A stretch of DNA of 64,000 nt. It comes from Bacteroidota bacterium. Its GTDB lineage: Bacteria; Bacteroidota; Bacteroidia; Bacteroidales; Bacteroidaceae. The stretch is taken from NCBI GenBank assembly GCA_023458215.1, contig JAEXAJ010000136.1:1-64000 (forward strand), written 5' to 3'. This document shows positions 17,469 to 25,637 of this stretch, one piece after another. The translations under genes and the position numbers were made by a program. Positions within the stretch are counted from its first letter, which is position 1. Every line of letters begins with the position of its first letter. The notes under the pieces are model-generated. The model saw only the letters and a list, made by a program, of their open reading frames with translations, was not told the origin of the DNA and made no database searches.

Positions 17469-17948
17469 CTAATCATTAATAACTTCTTCATCTTCCCAAG
17501 ACTCTCCACCCAATATGTCTTGTAATGCATCGCTGAATTCTTCGGGACTCATAAACGGTTGCTCGGCACGCTCTTTAGCCCAGATCTCAATGGTGTTGTC
17601 TACGCCAATGAATCGTATATCACTTTGTATGCCTGCCATTTGCAGATAGCGTTTGGGCAACAGAATACGTCCGTTTCCGTCCGGAACCATAATCTCTGCG
17701 TCACTAACAAATTGTCGGAAAACTTGTTGCTGTCTTGCATCCCACTTACTCAGCCGCTGCCGAAGTTGGTTTTGCGTTTTGAACCAGATGCTTTCCGGGT
17801 AGAGTACCAGGCAGCTTTGGAATACGTCTTTGCGCAATACGAGCTTTTCTTCGGAAGCAGCTTGTAGCTGTTTCCGGAAGCTGGCAGGGATAAATACTCT
17901 CCCTTTTGCATCTGTTTTGGCTTCGATATTGCCTAAGAAACGTATCAT
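17469..17948 (-). CDS. mraZ: Transcriptional regulator MraZ
   Basis: MraZ is a ring-forming DNA-binding protein that controls its own division cluster. I choose 17948 (MIRFLGNIEAKTDAKGRVF), giving 159 residues. The upstream in-frame ATG at 18005 would place the start inside the operator repeats. Two AbrB-like swapped-hairpin repeats are visible: DAKGRVFIPASFRKQL (about 13-28) and DGNGRILLPKRYLQMA (about 94-109). It is the first gene of the cluster and has the MraZ box 35-59 bases upstream. Confidence 0.94.
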   Translation of the reverse strand: MIRFLGNIEAKTDAKGRVFIPASFRKQLQAASEEKLVLRKDVFQSCLVLYPESIWFKTQNQLRQRLSKWDARQQQVFRQFVSDAEIMVPDGNGRILLPKRYLQMAGIQSDIRFIGVDNTIEIWAKERAEQPFMSPEEFSDALQDILGGESWEDEEVIND

Positions 17949-17982
17949 TTTTACCTTATTATAATAAGCGACGGTAAAAATA

Positions 17983-18007
17983 CACAATTCCCCACAATTC
18001 CCCACAA
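17983..18007 (-). promoter_or_regulatory. MraZ box (autoregulatory operator)
   Basis: On the minus strand the sequence reads TTGTGGGGAATTGTGGGG then AATTGTG, that is GTGGGGAATT repeated with an exact 10-bp period. MraZ of E. coli and Mycoplasma binds TGGGN direct repeats separated by 5 bases, one per helical turn, in front of mraZ. Position and sequence both fit. I could not settle the -7 element. TATTTTAG just upstream (minus, about 18018-18025) is a one-mismatch candidate. Confidence 0.85.
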
Positions 18008-18305
18008 GATTTAACTAAAATATTTCAGAGAAGTTTTCAACACCTTGTTAATTGCTTATTCATTTGATAATGAACGATGTGCTGAAGTGCTTTGCTGGTG
18101 GGGATTGTGGAGCTTTGTGCTGCTTTTTCGCTTTGTTATTGATTCGTGCGAGTATGTGCGCAAAGAGCTGCTCAAATATGGTATTAACTATCTTCTCGTA
18201 TTTTTAGAAAAGGGTAAAATAGACCGAATACGGTATGAATAGAGAATGATTATTCTCTTTTTTTGCATAATATTTGTCTTTAATGTAAATGCGGCTTGCT
18301 AGAAG

Positions 18306-18345
18306 TTAATATCCAGTAAGTAAGATATTAATATCCGGCGAGTAA
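18306..18345. repeat. Direct repeat TTAATATCC, 22-bp period
   Basis: TTAATATCC occurs at 18306-18314 and 18328-18336, each followed by a similar AGTAA-containing tail (CAGTAAGTAAG and GGCGAGTAATG). It lies in the 650-base gap 18008-18657 between mraZ and the end of the utilisation locus. I see no gene in that gap. Confidence 0.6.
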
Positions 18346-18576
18346 TGTAGTTATTTTCTTGGTGAGGCAAGTGTTTAGGGAGGATAGTGGGGGTGATTTC
18401 AATTATTAGGGATGTAATGATTGATGTATTTGTTTGTGAATGTGTGAAGTATAATAATTCGCTTACATAATATTCTTATCTATGTGCATTGGTTCGAAAT
18501 TACGTAATCTCGTTAGATTAGAATATCAAAGTGTCAAAATGATATATATTGTGATGCCTCGCTTGGCAACACAACC

Positions 18577-18613
18577 TTCGGCACCTAAGAACAGAGTTTT
18601 ACCAGGTGCCGAA
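18577..18613. terminator. Hairpin at the end of the utilisation operon (possible terminator)
   Basis: TTCGGCACCT (18577-18586) pairs with AGGTGCCGAA (18604-18613) across a 17-base loop, 44 bases after the GH127 stop on the minus strand. No clear T tract follows on either strand, so termination is only likely from position. Confidence 0.4.
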
Positions 18614-18657
18614 TGAGGTGGGCTGTTTTTTATTTAACTCATAGTTGCTTACTCTTC

Positions 18658-20718
18658 TTATTGTATGGCATGGGGAAATGCTGAAATACGCAAGCGAGCA
18701 GCCCCCATAGGAATTAATGTAATTTCTTCGCTTTCTCCTTTCACTGCATCTTCATCGGGAAGTACACTGCATAAACCCGTTTCATCCAGTTGCCAAGTAG
18801 CTATCTTGCGTCCTTGTGCTTTGACTTCCAGAGGAACGGATTCGGTGGTGAACGGGAGGTCATTGACGGGCCATGCTTTGCGCTCAACCTTCCACTGCTT
18901 CAAGGCTGCCTCATCGGAAAGTATCAATGCATAGTTCCACGGACTGTCAGGATAGATTTCCGTAGTAGGCCACTGGCTGGCATCAGAACCTTCCTGCCAG
19001 CGCGAATCCCAAATGGCTGTTTCGCGGCTATCTCGCTTCACGTAGTTTTCTTTTATTTTTAGCGAGAGGGTGAGAGGGCCGTAGTCTACACTTATACTGT
19101 TCTTGTTAGTCTGCCAGGTGCGCATACTGAAGGACATGGGCAAAGTGAGTTCTACTTGGTCACCCGACTGCCACTTGCGTTTGATGCAAGCATATTGTGC
19201 ACCTTTGGTTGCAGACATGTGCACGGTTTGTCCGTTGACTTTCAGCGTCGCTTTGCCGTTTGTCCATGAAGGGATGCGGAGGTAGAGCGGGAAGTCAACT
19301 GGTTTCTCTGTTTTGAGGGTGAAACTCACCTTTTCATCGAAAGGGTAGTGTGTCTCTTCTTTTAAAACGACCAGCTGATTATTTCCTACCTTTGCCGTTG
19401 TTTCATTGGCGGCATAGAGCACCGCTGCCAAGCCATTGTCCGGTGTTGCCATAACAAGATGCTCGGCATAGTAAGGCCATCCTTGTGCATGATTATGCTG
19501 GCAGCAGCGACTGCTGAACGGGTTCATTGAGAGGAACGGACCTCGGTTATCGATGCCGGGATGGTGGTTTTTGGAGTCGCTGATGGTATGGTTAGGACTT
19601 GTGATATAGCGTAAGGCTTTGAAGTCGGACATTACGGCGGCAGGGTAGGTATTGAAGGCTACTTCTTCGCAATGCTCCGCCCAGAAGGGATCGCCTGTCA
19701 TAGAAAGCATGATTTCATCAGAGGCCATTTGTTCCACGATACCACAGGTTTCTACTCCCTGCCGTGGGTCGATATAACCCAAACGCGCGTTTTCATCGGC
19801 ACCGAACATACCTCCCGGAACTTGCCCGAAGGTACGGCGAATTAGGTTATGTACGTTGTAGGAGGCTTTCAGCAGAGCGGAATCTCCTGTTTGCATAAAG
19901 TAAGTGGCGGGTTCCCGAAAGCATTGGGCGATGTTGACGTTGTGCCAGTTGGGTAATGAAGTCGGTTGAGTCCAATCGGCGGTATTGCGATGTATCTTAT
20001 CGGCAAGTTTCAGCAAGAATTTATCGCCGGTGCGGTTGTAGAGCCAATAGATACTGAGGAGATTGTCTCCTCCGCGGCTGTTTTCCCAGTAATCTTTTAG
20101 CAGATCTTCGTCGGGTACGGTCATCTGCCATTTAAAGTAGTCGGTCATCAGGCTGATCACGCGTTCGTCCTGCGAGTACTCGTAATAAGATTGCAGGCAC
20201 CAAAGCATAATCATCTGTGCCCACAATTCGCGTTTGCCGTTGCGCATGTTTACAGGACCGAAGTAGCCGTCTGCCTGTCGGCTGGCGAAGGTACCTTCTA
20301 TCCATATCTTTGTCTCGGCTATCATTTGAGGATCATTCAGTATATAGGCAAGGTTGCCATAGCCTTTCAGCCAATAAGGCACTTCTTCCCAGCCGTGGTC
20401 GCCTCCGTTGGTGAGCCAGGCATTGTTCTTTTTTTCCAGCCAGGCACTTATTTCACCCAGGTGTCCGGTTAACCCGTCGCGTTGCAGCTCCAGATACCGG
20501 CGAACCCATCCCTGAGGTTGTACACTTCCTACCGGGAGTTTGATAAAATGTAGCGGCTGCAAAGGAGTACGGTTCGATACATAGTTTACGCTTTTTTCTT
20601 GTATATCGGGGCGAGCCACAGTCGTTACCTGCGATTGCTCCGGTGATAAACAAGAAGTCATCGTTGTTGCCATTCCTAGGGTAACGATGATACATCCCAA
20701 TCTTATGTTTTTCTTCAT
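18658..20718 (-). CDS. GH127-type lipoprotein (beta-L-arabinofuranosidase family, DUF1680)
   Basis: The 686 residues begin with a lipoprotein signal (MKKNIRLGCIIVTLGMATTMTSC, lipid-modified Cys23). They continue into the alpha-barrel of the former DUF1680 family (PVGSVQPQGWVRRYLELQRDG, VPYWLKGYGNLAYIL, GGMFGADENARLG). GH127 enzymes hold zinc with cysteines and use one of them as nucleophile. The matching segments here are GVETCGIVEQ and RCCQHNHAQGWPYY. A C-terminal beta-sandwich follows (LYLRIPSWTNGKATLKVNGQ). Known members cleave beta-L-arabinofuranose, but the family is broad, so the substrate here is uncertain. It is the last gene of the minus-strand operon, 9 bases after the epimerase. 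Confidence 0.8.
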   Translation of the reverse strand: MKKNIRLGCIIVTLGMATTMTSCLSPEQSQVTTVARPDIQEKSVNYVSNRTPLQPLHFIKLPVGSVQPQGWVRRYLELQRDGLTGHLGEISAWLEKKNNAWLTNGGDHGWEEVPYWLKGYGNLAYILNDPQMIAETKIWIEGTFASRQADGYFGPVNMRNGKRELWAQMIMLWCLQSYYEYSQDERVISLMTDYFKWQMTVPDEDLLKDYWENSRGGDNLLSIYWLYNRTGDKFLLKLADKIHRNTADWTQPTSLPNWHNVNIAQCFREPATYFMQTGDSALLKASYNVHNLIRRTFGQVPGGMFGADENARLGYIDPRQGVETCGIVEQMASDEIMLSMTGDPFWAEHCEEVAFNTYPAAVMSDFKALRYITSPNHTISDSKNHHPGIDNRGPFLSMNPFSSRCCQHNHAQGWPYYAEHLVMATPDNGLAAVLYAANETTAKVGNNQLVVLKEETHYPFDEKVSFTLKTEKPVDFPLYLRIPSWTNGKATLKVNGQTVHMSATKGAQYACIKRKWQSGDQVELTLPMSFSMRTWQTNKNSISVDYGPLTLSLKIKENYVKRDSRETAIWDSRWQEGSDASQWPTTEIYPDSPWNYALILSDEAALKQWKVERKAWPVNDLPFTTESVPLEVKAQGRKIATWQLDETGLCSVLPDEDAVKGESEEITLIPMGAARLRISAFPHAIQ

Positions 20719-20727
20719 GTGTTATTT

Positions 20728-21855
20728 CTATTTTTCTACTGAGAATTTGTATATACAATGGCTCTCATACTTTTCTCCAGGTCTTAGAACCGGTGAAGGC
20801 CAATCGGGTTTATTCGGGCTGTCGGGGTACTTTTGAGTTTCCAGGCAGAGGGAGGCGCGTCCGTTATATACAATTCGCTTTTTGCCTTGTATGGCACCGT
20901 TCAAGAAGTTACCCGTATATACTTGTATGCCTGGCTCGCTAGTATAAACATCGAGCACGATACCTGTCTTAGGGGATTTGAGTGAGGCGCAAATCCGGCT
21001 GATATCTCCTTGAGTGTTCAGCACCCAATTATGGTCGTATCCGCGGCCGAAGTACAATTGTTCGAAGTCCGTCTGATCAATACGCTGCCCAATTGGGGTA
21101 TATTGGCGGAAGTCCATCGGAGTTCCTTCAACGGAGGCTATCTCTCCGGTAGTCATGAAGGTGCTGTCTATCGGGGTGTAGGCATCTGCGTTCAGCCTTA
21201 ACAGGTGTTCGGAAATGCTCAATGCGTCTCCGTCCAGGTTGAAATAAGAATGATTGGTCAGGTTTACTATGGTAGGCTTGTCGGTTTCCGCCTCATAACG
21301 GATGTCTATGGCGTTGTCGTCCGTCAGTGTCATAACGACTTTGCAATGCAGGTTGCCGGGAAAGCACTCTTCGTTGTCTTTCGAGAGATAGGTTAGTTCT
21401 AATGTCTGCCCATCCCGTTGTTTGCCCTCGAACACCTGATACTGGAAACCCCGGGGACCGCCATGCAGGCAATGACCGAAGTTGTTTCGGGGCAATTGAT
21501 AATCTATTCCGTCCAGACTGAAGCGTCCGTTTTGTATCCGATTGGCATACCGTCCGGCAGATGCTCCGAAGTCGGTAGGTTTGTGCATGTAATCCTCAAT
21601 AGAGTCGAATCCCAACACTACATCGCGCATCACTCCATTCCTGTCGGGAACCATGATCGATACGATGCGTCCGCCGAAGTTAGTTACAGCGACTTCCATA
21701 CCTTTCGCATTGCGAAGGATGAACAAGTCTGTTTGTTTCCCCTCTAACTCTGTTTGAAATTTGCTGATCTCCAGACCGGAATCGGTGAAAGCAGGAGGAT
21801 GATTGCAGGCAGTCATACAGATTGCCGCAATCATCGCTACTAGATATATCTTCAT
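20728..21855 (-). CDS. Aldose 1-epimerase (galactose mutarotase-like) lipoprotein
   Basis: It interconverts alpha and beta anomers of a free sugar. The 375 residues start with a lipoprotein signal (lipid Cys17 in IAAICMTACNHPP), so it acts outside the cytoplasm, unlike E. coli GalM. Family motifs: TNFGGRIVSIMVPDRNG, FGASAGRYANRIQNG, HCLHGGPRGFQ, the catalytic His in IVNLTNHSYFNLDG, and the catalytic Glu in ASLCLETQKYPDSPNKP. In this operon it probably speeds use of mannose, galactose or arabinose released by the neighbouring enzymes. It is 4 bases from the GH125 stop. Confidence 0.9.
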   Translation of the reverse strand: MKIYLVAMIAAICMTACNHPPAFTDSGLEISKFQTELEGKQTDLFILRNAKGMEVAVTNFGGRIVSIMVPDRNGVMRDVVLGFDSIEDYMHKPTDFGASAGRYANRIQNGRFSLDGIDYQLPRNNFGHCLHGGPRGFQYQVFEGKQRDGQTLELTYLSKDNEECFPGNLHCKVVMTLTDDNAIDIRYEAETDKPTIVNLTNHSYFNLDGDALSISEHLLRLNADAYTPIDSTFMTTGEIASVEGTPMDFRQYTPIGQRIDQTDFEQLYFGRGYDHNWVLNTQGDISRICASLKSPKTGIVLDVYTSEPGIQVYTGNFLNGAIQGKKRIVYNGRASLCLETQKYPDSPNKPDWPSPVLRPGEKYESHCIYKFSVEK

Positions 21856-21859
21856 ACAC

Positions 21860-23326
21860 TTACTGAATACTGTTCAACAAATCCAGCTTACCGTCATTCA
21901 CCAGTTTAAGAATGAGTTCGCCGAACAATGTGTTTTGCCATGCAAACCAGGCGCGGGTAAAATTGGCAGGATTATCTTTATGGAAAGACTCGTGCATAAA
22001 ACCGGTTCCGGCTTCCGTGTCCATCAGCATCTTAATGCATGTCTTTATTTCTTCGTCGTTTTGACTTGTAAAGGCTTTCATCATGATACTCATGGGCCAA
22101 ATCATATCGTAACCGATGTGTGGGCCACCGATACCTTCGCCTGCCTTGCCTTTGAAGAAGTAAGGATTATCCTCGCTCCATACAAAGCGGCGGGTGTTCT
22201 GGTAAATTGGATCGTTTACGTCTACATCGCCCAAATAAGGCAAAGCGATCAAGCTCGGCACATTGGCGTCGTCCATTAATAATTGGTTGCCGAAACCGTC
22301 CACCTCGAAAGCATAGATTGTGCCATACTTAGGATGATTGTAAGTAGCATACTTTTGTAATGCGGTCTCCACTTCCTGAGCCAGTCCGGTACACTCTTTC
22401 GCTAATTCGGGCTGCTGATTGACTACAGTCAGAATTTCGGCAGCTTTGCGCAAGGAAGATACGGCAAAGAAGTTGGAAGGTATCAGGAACTGGAATGTGG
22501 TGGCATCATCCGAAGGACGGAAAGAAGAGGCAATCAGTCCTACCGGTTTCACCGGATTGCCCCAGCCATCGTTAGTCATGGTGTCCAGTGCACGTTCCGT
22601 TACACGTTGGAAGTGATAGGAGCCTCGTCCGTCACGGCGTTGCTGATCGCGGAAAGTTTTCATGATATTCTGAACCGCCTTGATCCATTCGGCGTCGAAG
22701 ACACTTGCATCGCCCGTTGTCTTCCAGTAATGGTAGGCAAGGCGGAGGGGATAACATAATGAGTCGATCTCCCATTTGCGTTCGTGTACCTCGTCGTTCA
22801 TGTCGGTGAGGTCGGTCTTCCAATGCCCGTTGGGGATGGGGCCGTCATTGAAGGCGTTGGCAAAGGGGTCTACGTTTATCAACTTTAATTGCCGGTTGAT
22901 GACCCCTACCAACATTTCTTTCAGTTCTTCGTCTTCATTGGCAAGCTGTACGTAAGGCCATACCTGCGCACCCGAGTCACGAAGCCACATGGCATGGATG
23001 TCTCCGGTATATACAAATGTATCGGGCTTACCATCCTTTTTGTCTTTACGGAAGTGAACGGTGGTATCCAGCGTATTGGGAAAACAGTTGGTAAACATCC
23101 ATGCCAGTTTCTGATTCTTCAGTAACTGCTTTATGCGTTTAATTTGTCCTTCCACAGCTTTGGAGCGGAATAAACGCTTCGATTCTGCGGGACGATTGTC
23201 TTTTTGGATGGCGTCGGAAACGCATATATAAGCACTTCCGTCCAGCTGCATGGCAAAAGCCGAAGGAGCTGCCGATAACAGGACTGCCAAAGTGCAAGTT
23301 GTAAGGATAGTCGGTTTCTTCATCAT
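21860..23326 (-). CDS. GH125 exo-alpha-1,6-mannosidase
   Basis: GH125 enzymes remove terminal alpha-1,6-linked mannose by an inverting mechanism. The 488 residues have a cleavable signal (ending PSAFA). Typical segments follow: AWMFTNCFPNTLDTTVHF, YTGDIHAMWLRDSGAQVWPYV, HWKTDLTDMNDEVHERKWEIDSLCYPLRLAYHYW, DDATTFQFLIPSNFFAV, and GGPHIGYDMIWPMSIMMKAFTS. The catalytic glutamate region is FMHESFHKDNPANFTRAWFAWQNTLFGELI. It sits directly behind the GH92 gene, as in other Bacteroides alpha-mannan loci, and would act on the debranched backbone. Confidence 0.92.
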   Translation of the reverse strand: MMKKPTILTTCTLAVLLSAAPSAFAMQLDGSAYICVSDAIQKDNRPAESKRLFRSKAVEGQIKRIKQLLKNQKLAWMFTNCFPNTLDTTVHFRKDKKDGKPDTFVYTGDIHAMWLRDSGAQVWPYVQLANEDEELKEMLVGVINRQLKLINVDPFANAFNDGPIPNGHWKTDLTDMNDEVHERKWEIDSLCYPLRLAYHYWKTTGDASVFDAEWIKAVQNIMKTFRDQQRRDGRGSYHFQRVTERALDTMTNDGWGNPVKPVGLIASSFRPSDDATTFQFLIPSNFFAVSSLRKAAEILTVVNQQPELAKECTGLAQEVETALQKYATYNHPKYGTIYAFEVDGFGNQLLMDDANVPSLIALPYLGDVDVNDPIYQNTRRFVWSEDNPYFFKGKAGEGIGGPHIGYDMIWPMSIMMKAFTSQNDEEIKTCIKMLMDTEAGTGFMHESFHKDNPANFTRAWFAWQNTLFGELILKLVNDGKLDLLNSIQ

Positions 23327-23328
23327 GT

Positions 23329-25614
23329 TTATTTTTTTAGTTCATTAGAGAATGAATAAGGGAAATCGGTGTCGTTTACTCCACGTTGCTTGTTGGGCTG
23401 ATCGGTCATTTTCAGGTCGATGACGGCACCTTTCGTCAGTTCGCTATGGTTGAGATAGTTCTGAGTGCGAAGGTTACCGTTTACCGTTATGGAGGAGATG
23501 TAGCAATTCCGGTCGTTGTTCTCCGGTGCATTGATCGTGATAGTGTTTCCGTTCTCCAGGTTCAGCTTCATTTGCTTGAAGTAAGGAGTACCGAGCACGT
23601 ATTCGTCTGTTCCAGGGCAAACGGGATAGAAGCCCATGGCAGAGAATACATACCAAGCAGAAGTCTGCCCGTTGTCTTCATCTCCGCAATAACCGTCGGG
23701 ATTGGCGTTGTACATCTTGTTCATTACCTCACGGATGCGCTGTTGTGCCTTCCAGGGTTCACCCGAATAGTTGTACAGGTATATCATGTGTTGGATAGGC
23801 TGGTTGCCGTGAGCGTAGTTACCCATATTCATAATCTGCATCTCACGAATTTCGTGAATCACGCTTCCGTAATAACTCTCGTCGAATACAGGTGGCAGGA
23901 TAAACACAGAGTCCATCATTTCGTTGAAAGCGGCTTTACCTCCCATCAGGTCTATAAGTCCTTGAGGATCGTGGAATACTGACCAGGTGTAGTGCCAGCT
24001 GTTTCCTTCGGTGAAAGCGTCTCCCCACTTCAGAGGGTTGAAGGGTGACTGGAACTTCCCATCCTTGTTCTTGCCTCGCATCAGCTTATGCTCCGGGTCG
24101 TACAGGTTCTTGTAGTTCATGGCACGCTGGGCATATACTGCCAGTTCTTTCTTCGATTTGCCCAAAGCTTGGCCTAACTTATAGATACTCCAATCATCAA
24201 AAGCATACTCCAAAGTACGGGCTGCGTTCTCTTTGATATCCACATCGTAAGGCACATATCCCAACTTATTGTAGTAGTCATATCCCCAACGACCGGTGGA
24301 AGATATTTCCGGATGCACACTGTTAGCACCACTTTTAACTGCTGTCCATAAGGTTTCGATGTCATAACCACGTAAACCTTTCAAGTAAGCGTCGGCTACA
24401 ACAGATGCCGAGTTGTTGCCTATCATGCAGCCACGATGTCCGGGGCTTGCCCATTCGGGAAGGAAACCACTTTCTTTGTATGTATTGACGAGTCCTTCCT
24501 GCATCTTCTGTCCCATAGACGGATACATCAGATTTACGAATGGAAAGAGACAGCGGAATGTGTCCCAGAAACCGGTGTCGGTAAATATATAGCCGGGTAG
24601 TACCTCACCATTGTACGGGCTGTAATGTACCACTTGTCCCTTTGCGTCGATTTCGTAGAAGCTGCGTGGGAATAGCACCGAGCGATACAGACAAGAGTAG
24701 AACGTACGCAATTTGTCCTTGTCAGCATCTTCCACCTCAATGCGTCCCAAGGTTTGGTTCCATTCACTGCGGCCATCAGCAGCTACCTCTTCCAATGTAC
24801 GACTGCCGAGTTCTTTCAGGTTTTGTTCGGCTTGTTCAAAGCTGATAAAGGAAGAAGCGATACGGGCATGCACCTGTTCGCCCCGGCGGGTGGAAAAGCC
24901 GATGATACCACCTACATGGTTTTCTTTACTTTCCAGTTTGCCAGCTTCGATGTTGCCATTGGTGGCTGTCGCTTTATAGGTGAAAGGTTTATCGAAAACG
25001 ATCACGAAATAGTTCTTGAAGTTCTCGGGTACACCGCCGTTGTTCTTGGTAGTATAGCCGATAATCTTGTTTTCTGAAGGAATTACTTTGATGTACGAAC
25101 CGTTGTCGAAAGCATCAACCACCACATACGATTCCTTGCTCTCCGGGAAAGTAAAGCGGAACAAAGCTGCTCGGCTGGTTGGGGCAAACTCCGTTACGAC
25201 ATCGTGGTCGGCCAGATAAACCTTGTAATAATAGGGTTTCACTACTTCCGCCTTGTGCGAGAACCAGCTGGCACGCTCATCCTGATTGAATACAGCTTTG
25301 CCGGTAACGGGCATGATGGCAAACTGTCCGTAGTCGTTAATCCACGGACTGGGCTGGTGGGTTTGCTTGAAGCCGCGTATCTTATCGGCATCGTAAGTAT
25401 AGGCCCATCCGTCGCCCATGACGCCTGTCTGGGCGGTCCAGAAGTTCATTCCCCAAGGCAAGGCGATGGCGGGATAAGTATTGCCGGTAGACAAGGAATG
25501 CTTGGACTGTGTGCCCACCAGTGGATTGACATAATCCACCGGTTCGGTCACAGCATTTGCAGTCATTGTCCATGTGCTTAACAAGCAGGTTACTAAAATT
25601 ACAAGTTTCTTCAT
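23329..25614 (-). CDS. GH92 alpha-mannosidase
   Basis: GH92 enzymes are calcium-dependent exo-alpha-mannosidases, often alpha-1,2 or alpha-1,3. The 761 residues begin with a signal peptide (ending TANA). The N-terminal beta-domain starts VDYVNPLVGTQSKHSLSTGNTYPAIALPWGMNFWTAQTG. The helical catalytic barrel contains TDTGFWDTFRCLFPFVNLMYP, EGNSWHYTWSVFHDPQGLIDLMGG, and the signature CGDEDNGQTSAWYVFSAMGFYPVCPG. Length is typical. Linkage cannot be read reliably from sequence. In this locus it would trim mannose side chains before GH125 acts. Confidence 0.93.
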   Translation of the reverse strand: MKKLVILVTCLLSTWTMTANAVTEPVDYVNPLVGTQSKHSLSTGNTYPAIALPWGMNFWTAQTGVMGDGWAYTYDADKIRGFKQTHQPSPWINDYGQFAIMPVTGKAVFNQDERASWFSHKAEVVKPYYYKVYLADHDVVTEFAPTSRAALFRFTFPESKESYVVVDAFDNGSYIKVIPSENKIIGYTTKNNGGVPENFKNYFVIVFDKPFTYKATATNGNIEAGKLESKENHVGGIIGFSTRRGEQVHARIASSFISFEQAEQNLKELGSRTLEEVAADGRSEWNQTLGRIEVEDADKDKLRTFYSCLYRSVLFPRSFYEIDAKGQVVHYSPYNGEVLPGYIFTDTGFWDTFRCLFPFVNLMYPSMGQKMQEGLVNTYKESGFLPEWASPGHRGCMIGNNSASVVADAYLKGLRGYDIETLWTAVKSGANSVHPEISSTGRWGYDYYNKLGYVPYDVDIKENAARTLEYAFDDWSIYKLGQALGKSKKELAVYAQRAMNYKNLYDPEHKLMRGKNKDGKFQSPFNPLKWGDAFTEGNSWHYTWSVFHDPQGLIDLMGGKAAFNEMMDSVFILPPVFDESYYGSVIHEIREMQIMNMGNYAHGNQPIQHMIYLYNYSGEPWKAQQRIREVMNKMYNANPDGYCGDEDNGQTSAWYVFSAMGFYPVCPGTDEYVLGTPYFKQMKLNLENGNTITINAPENNDRNCYISSITVNGNLRTQNYLNHSELTKGAVIDLKMTDQPNKQRGVNDTDFPYSFSNELKK

Positions 25615-25637
25615 GGTACAGTTCGTTTTTCGTTTGT

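Noticed and set aside
18045..18242. 65-codon frame upstream of mraZ
   Set aside because: No ribosome site or family resemblance. It lies in the regulatory gap of the division cluster.
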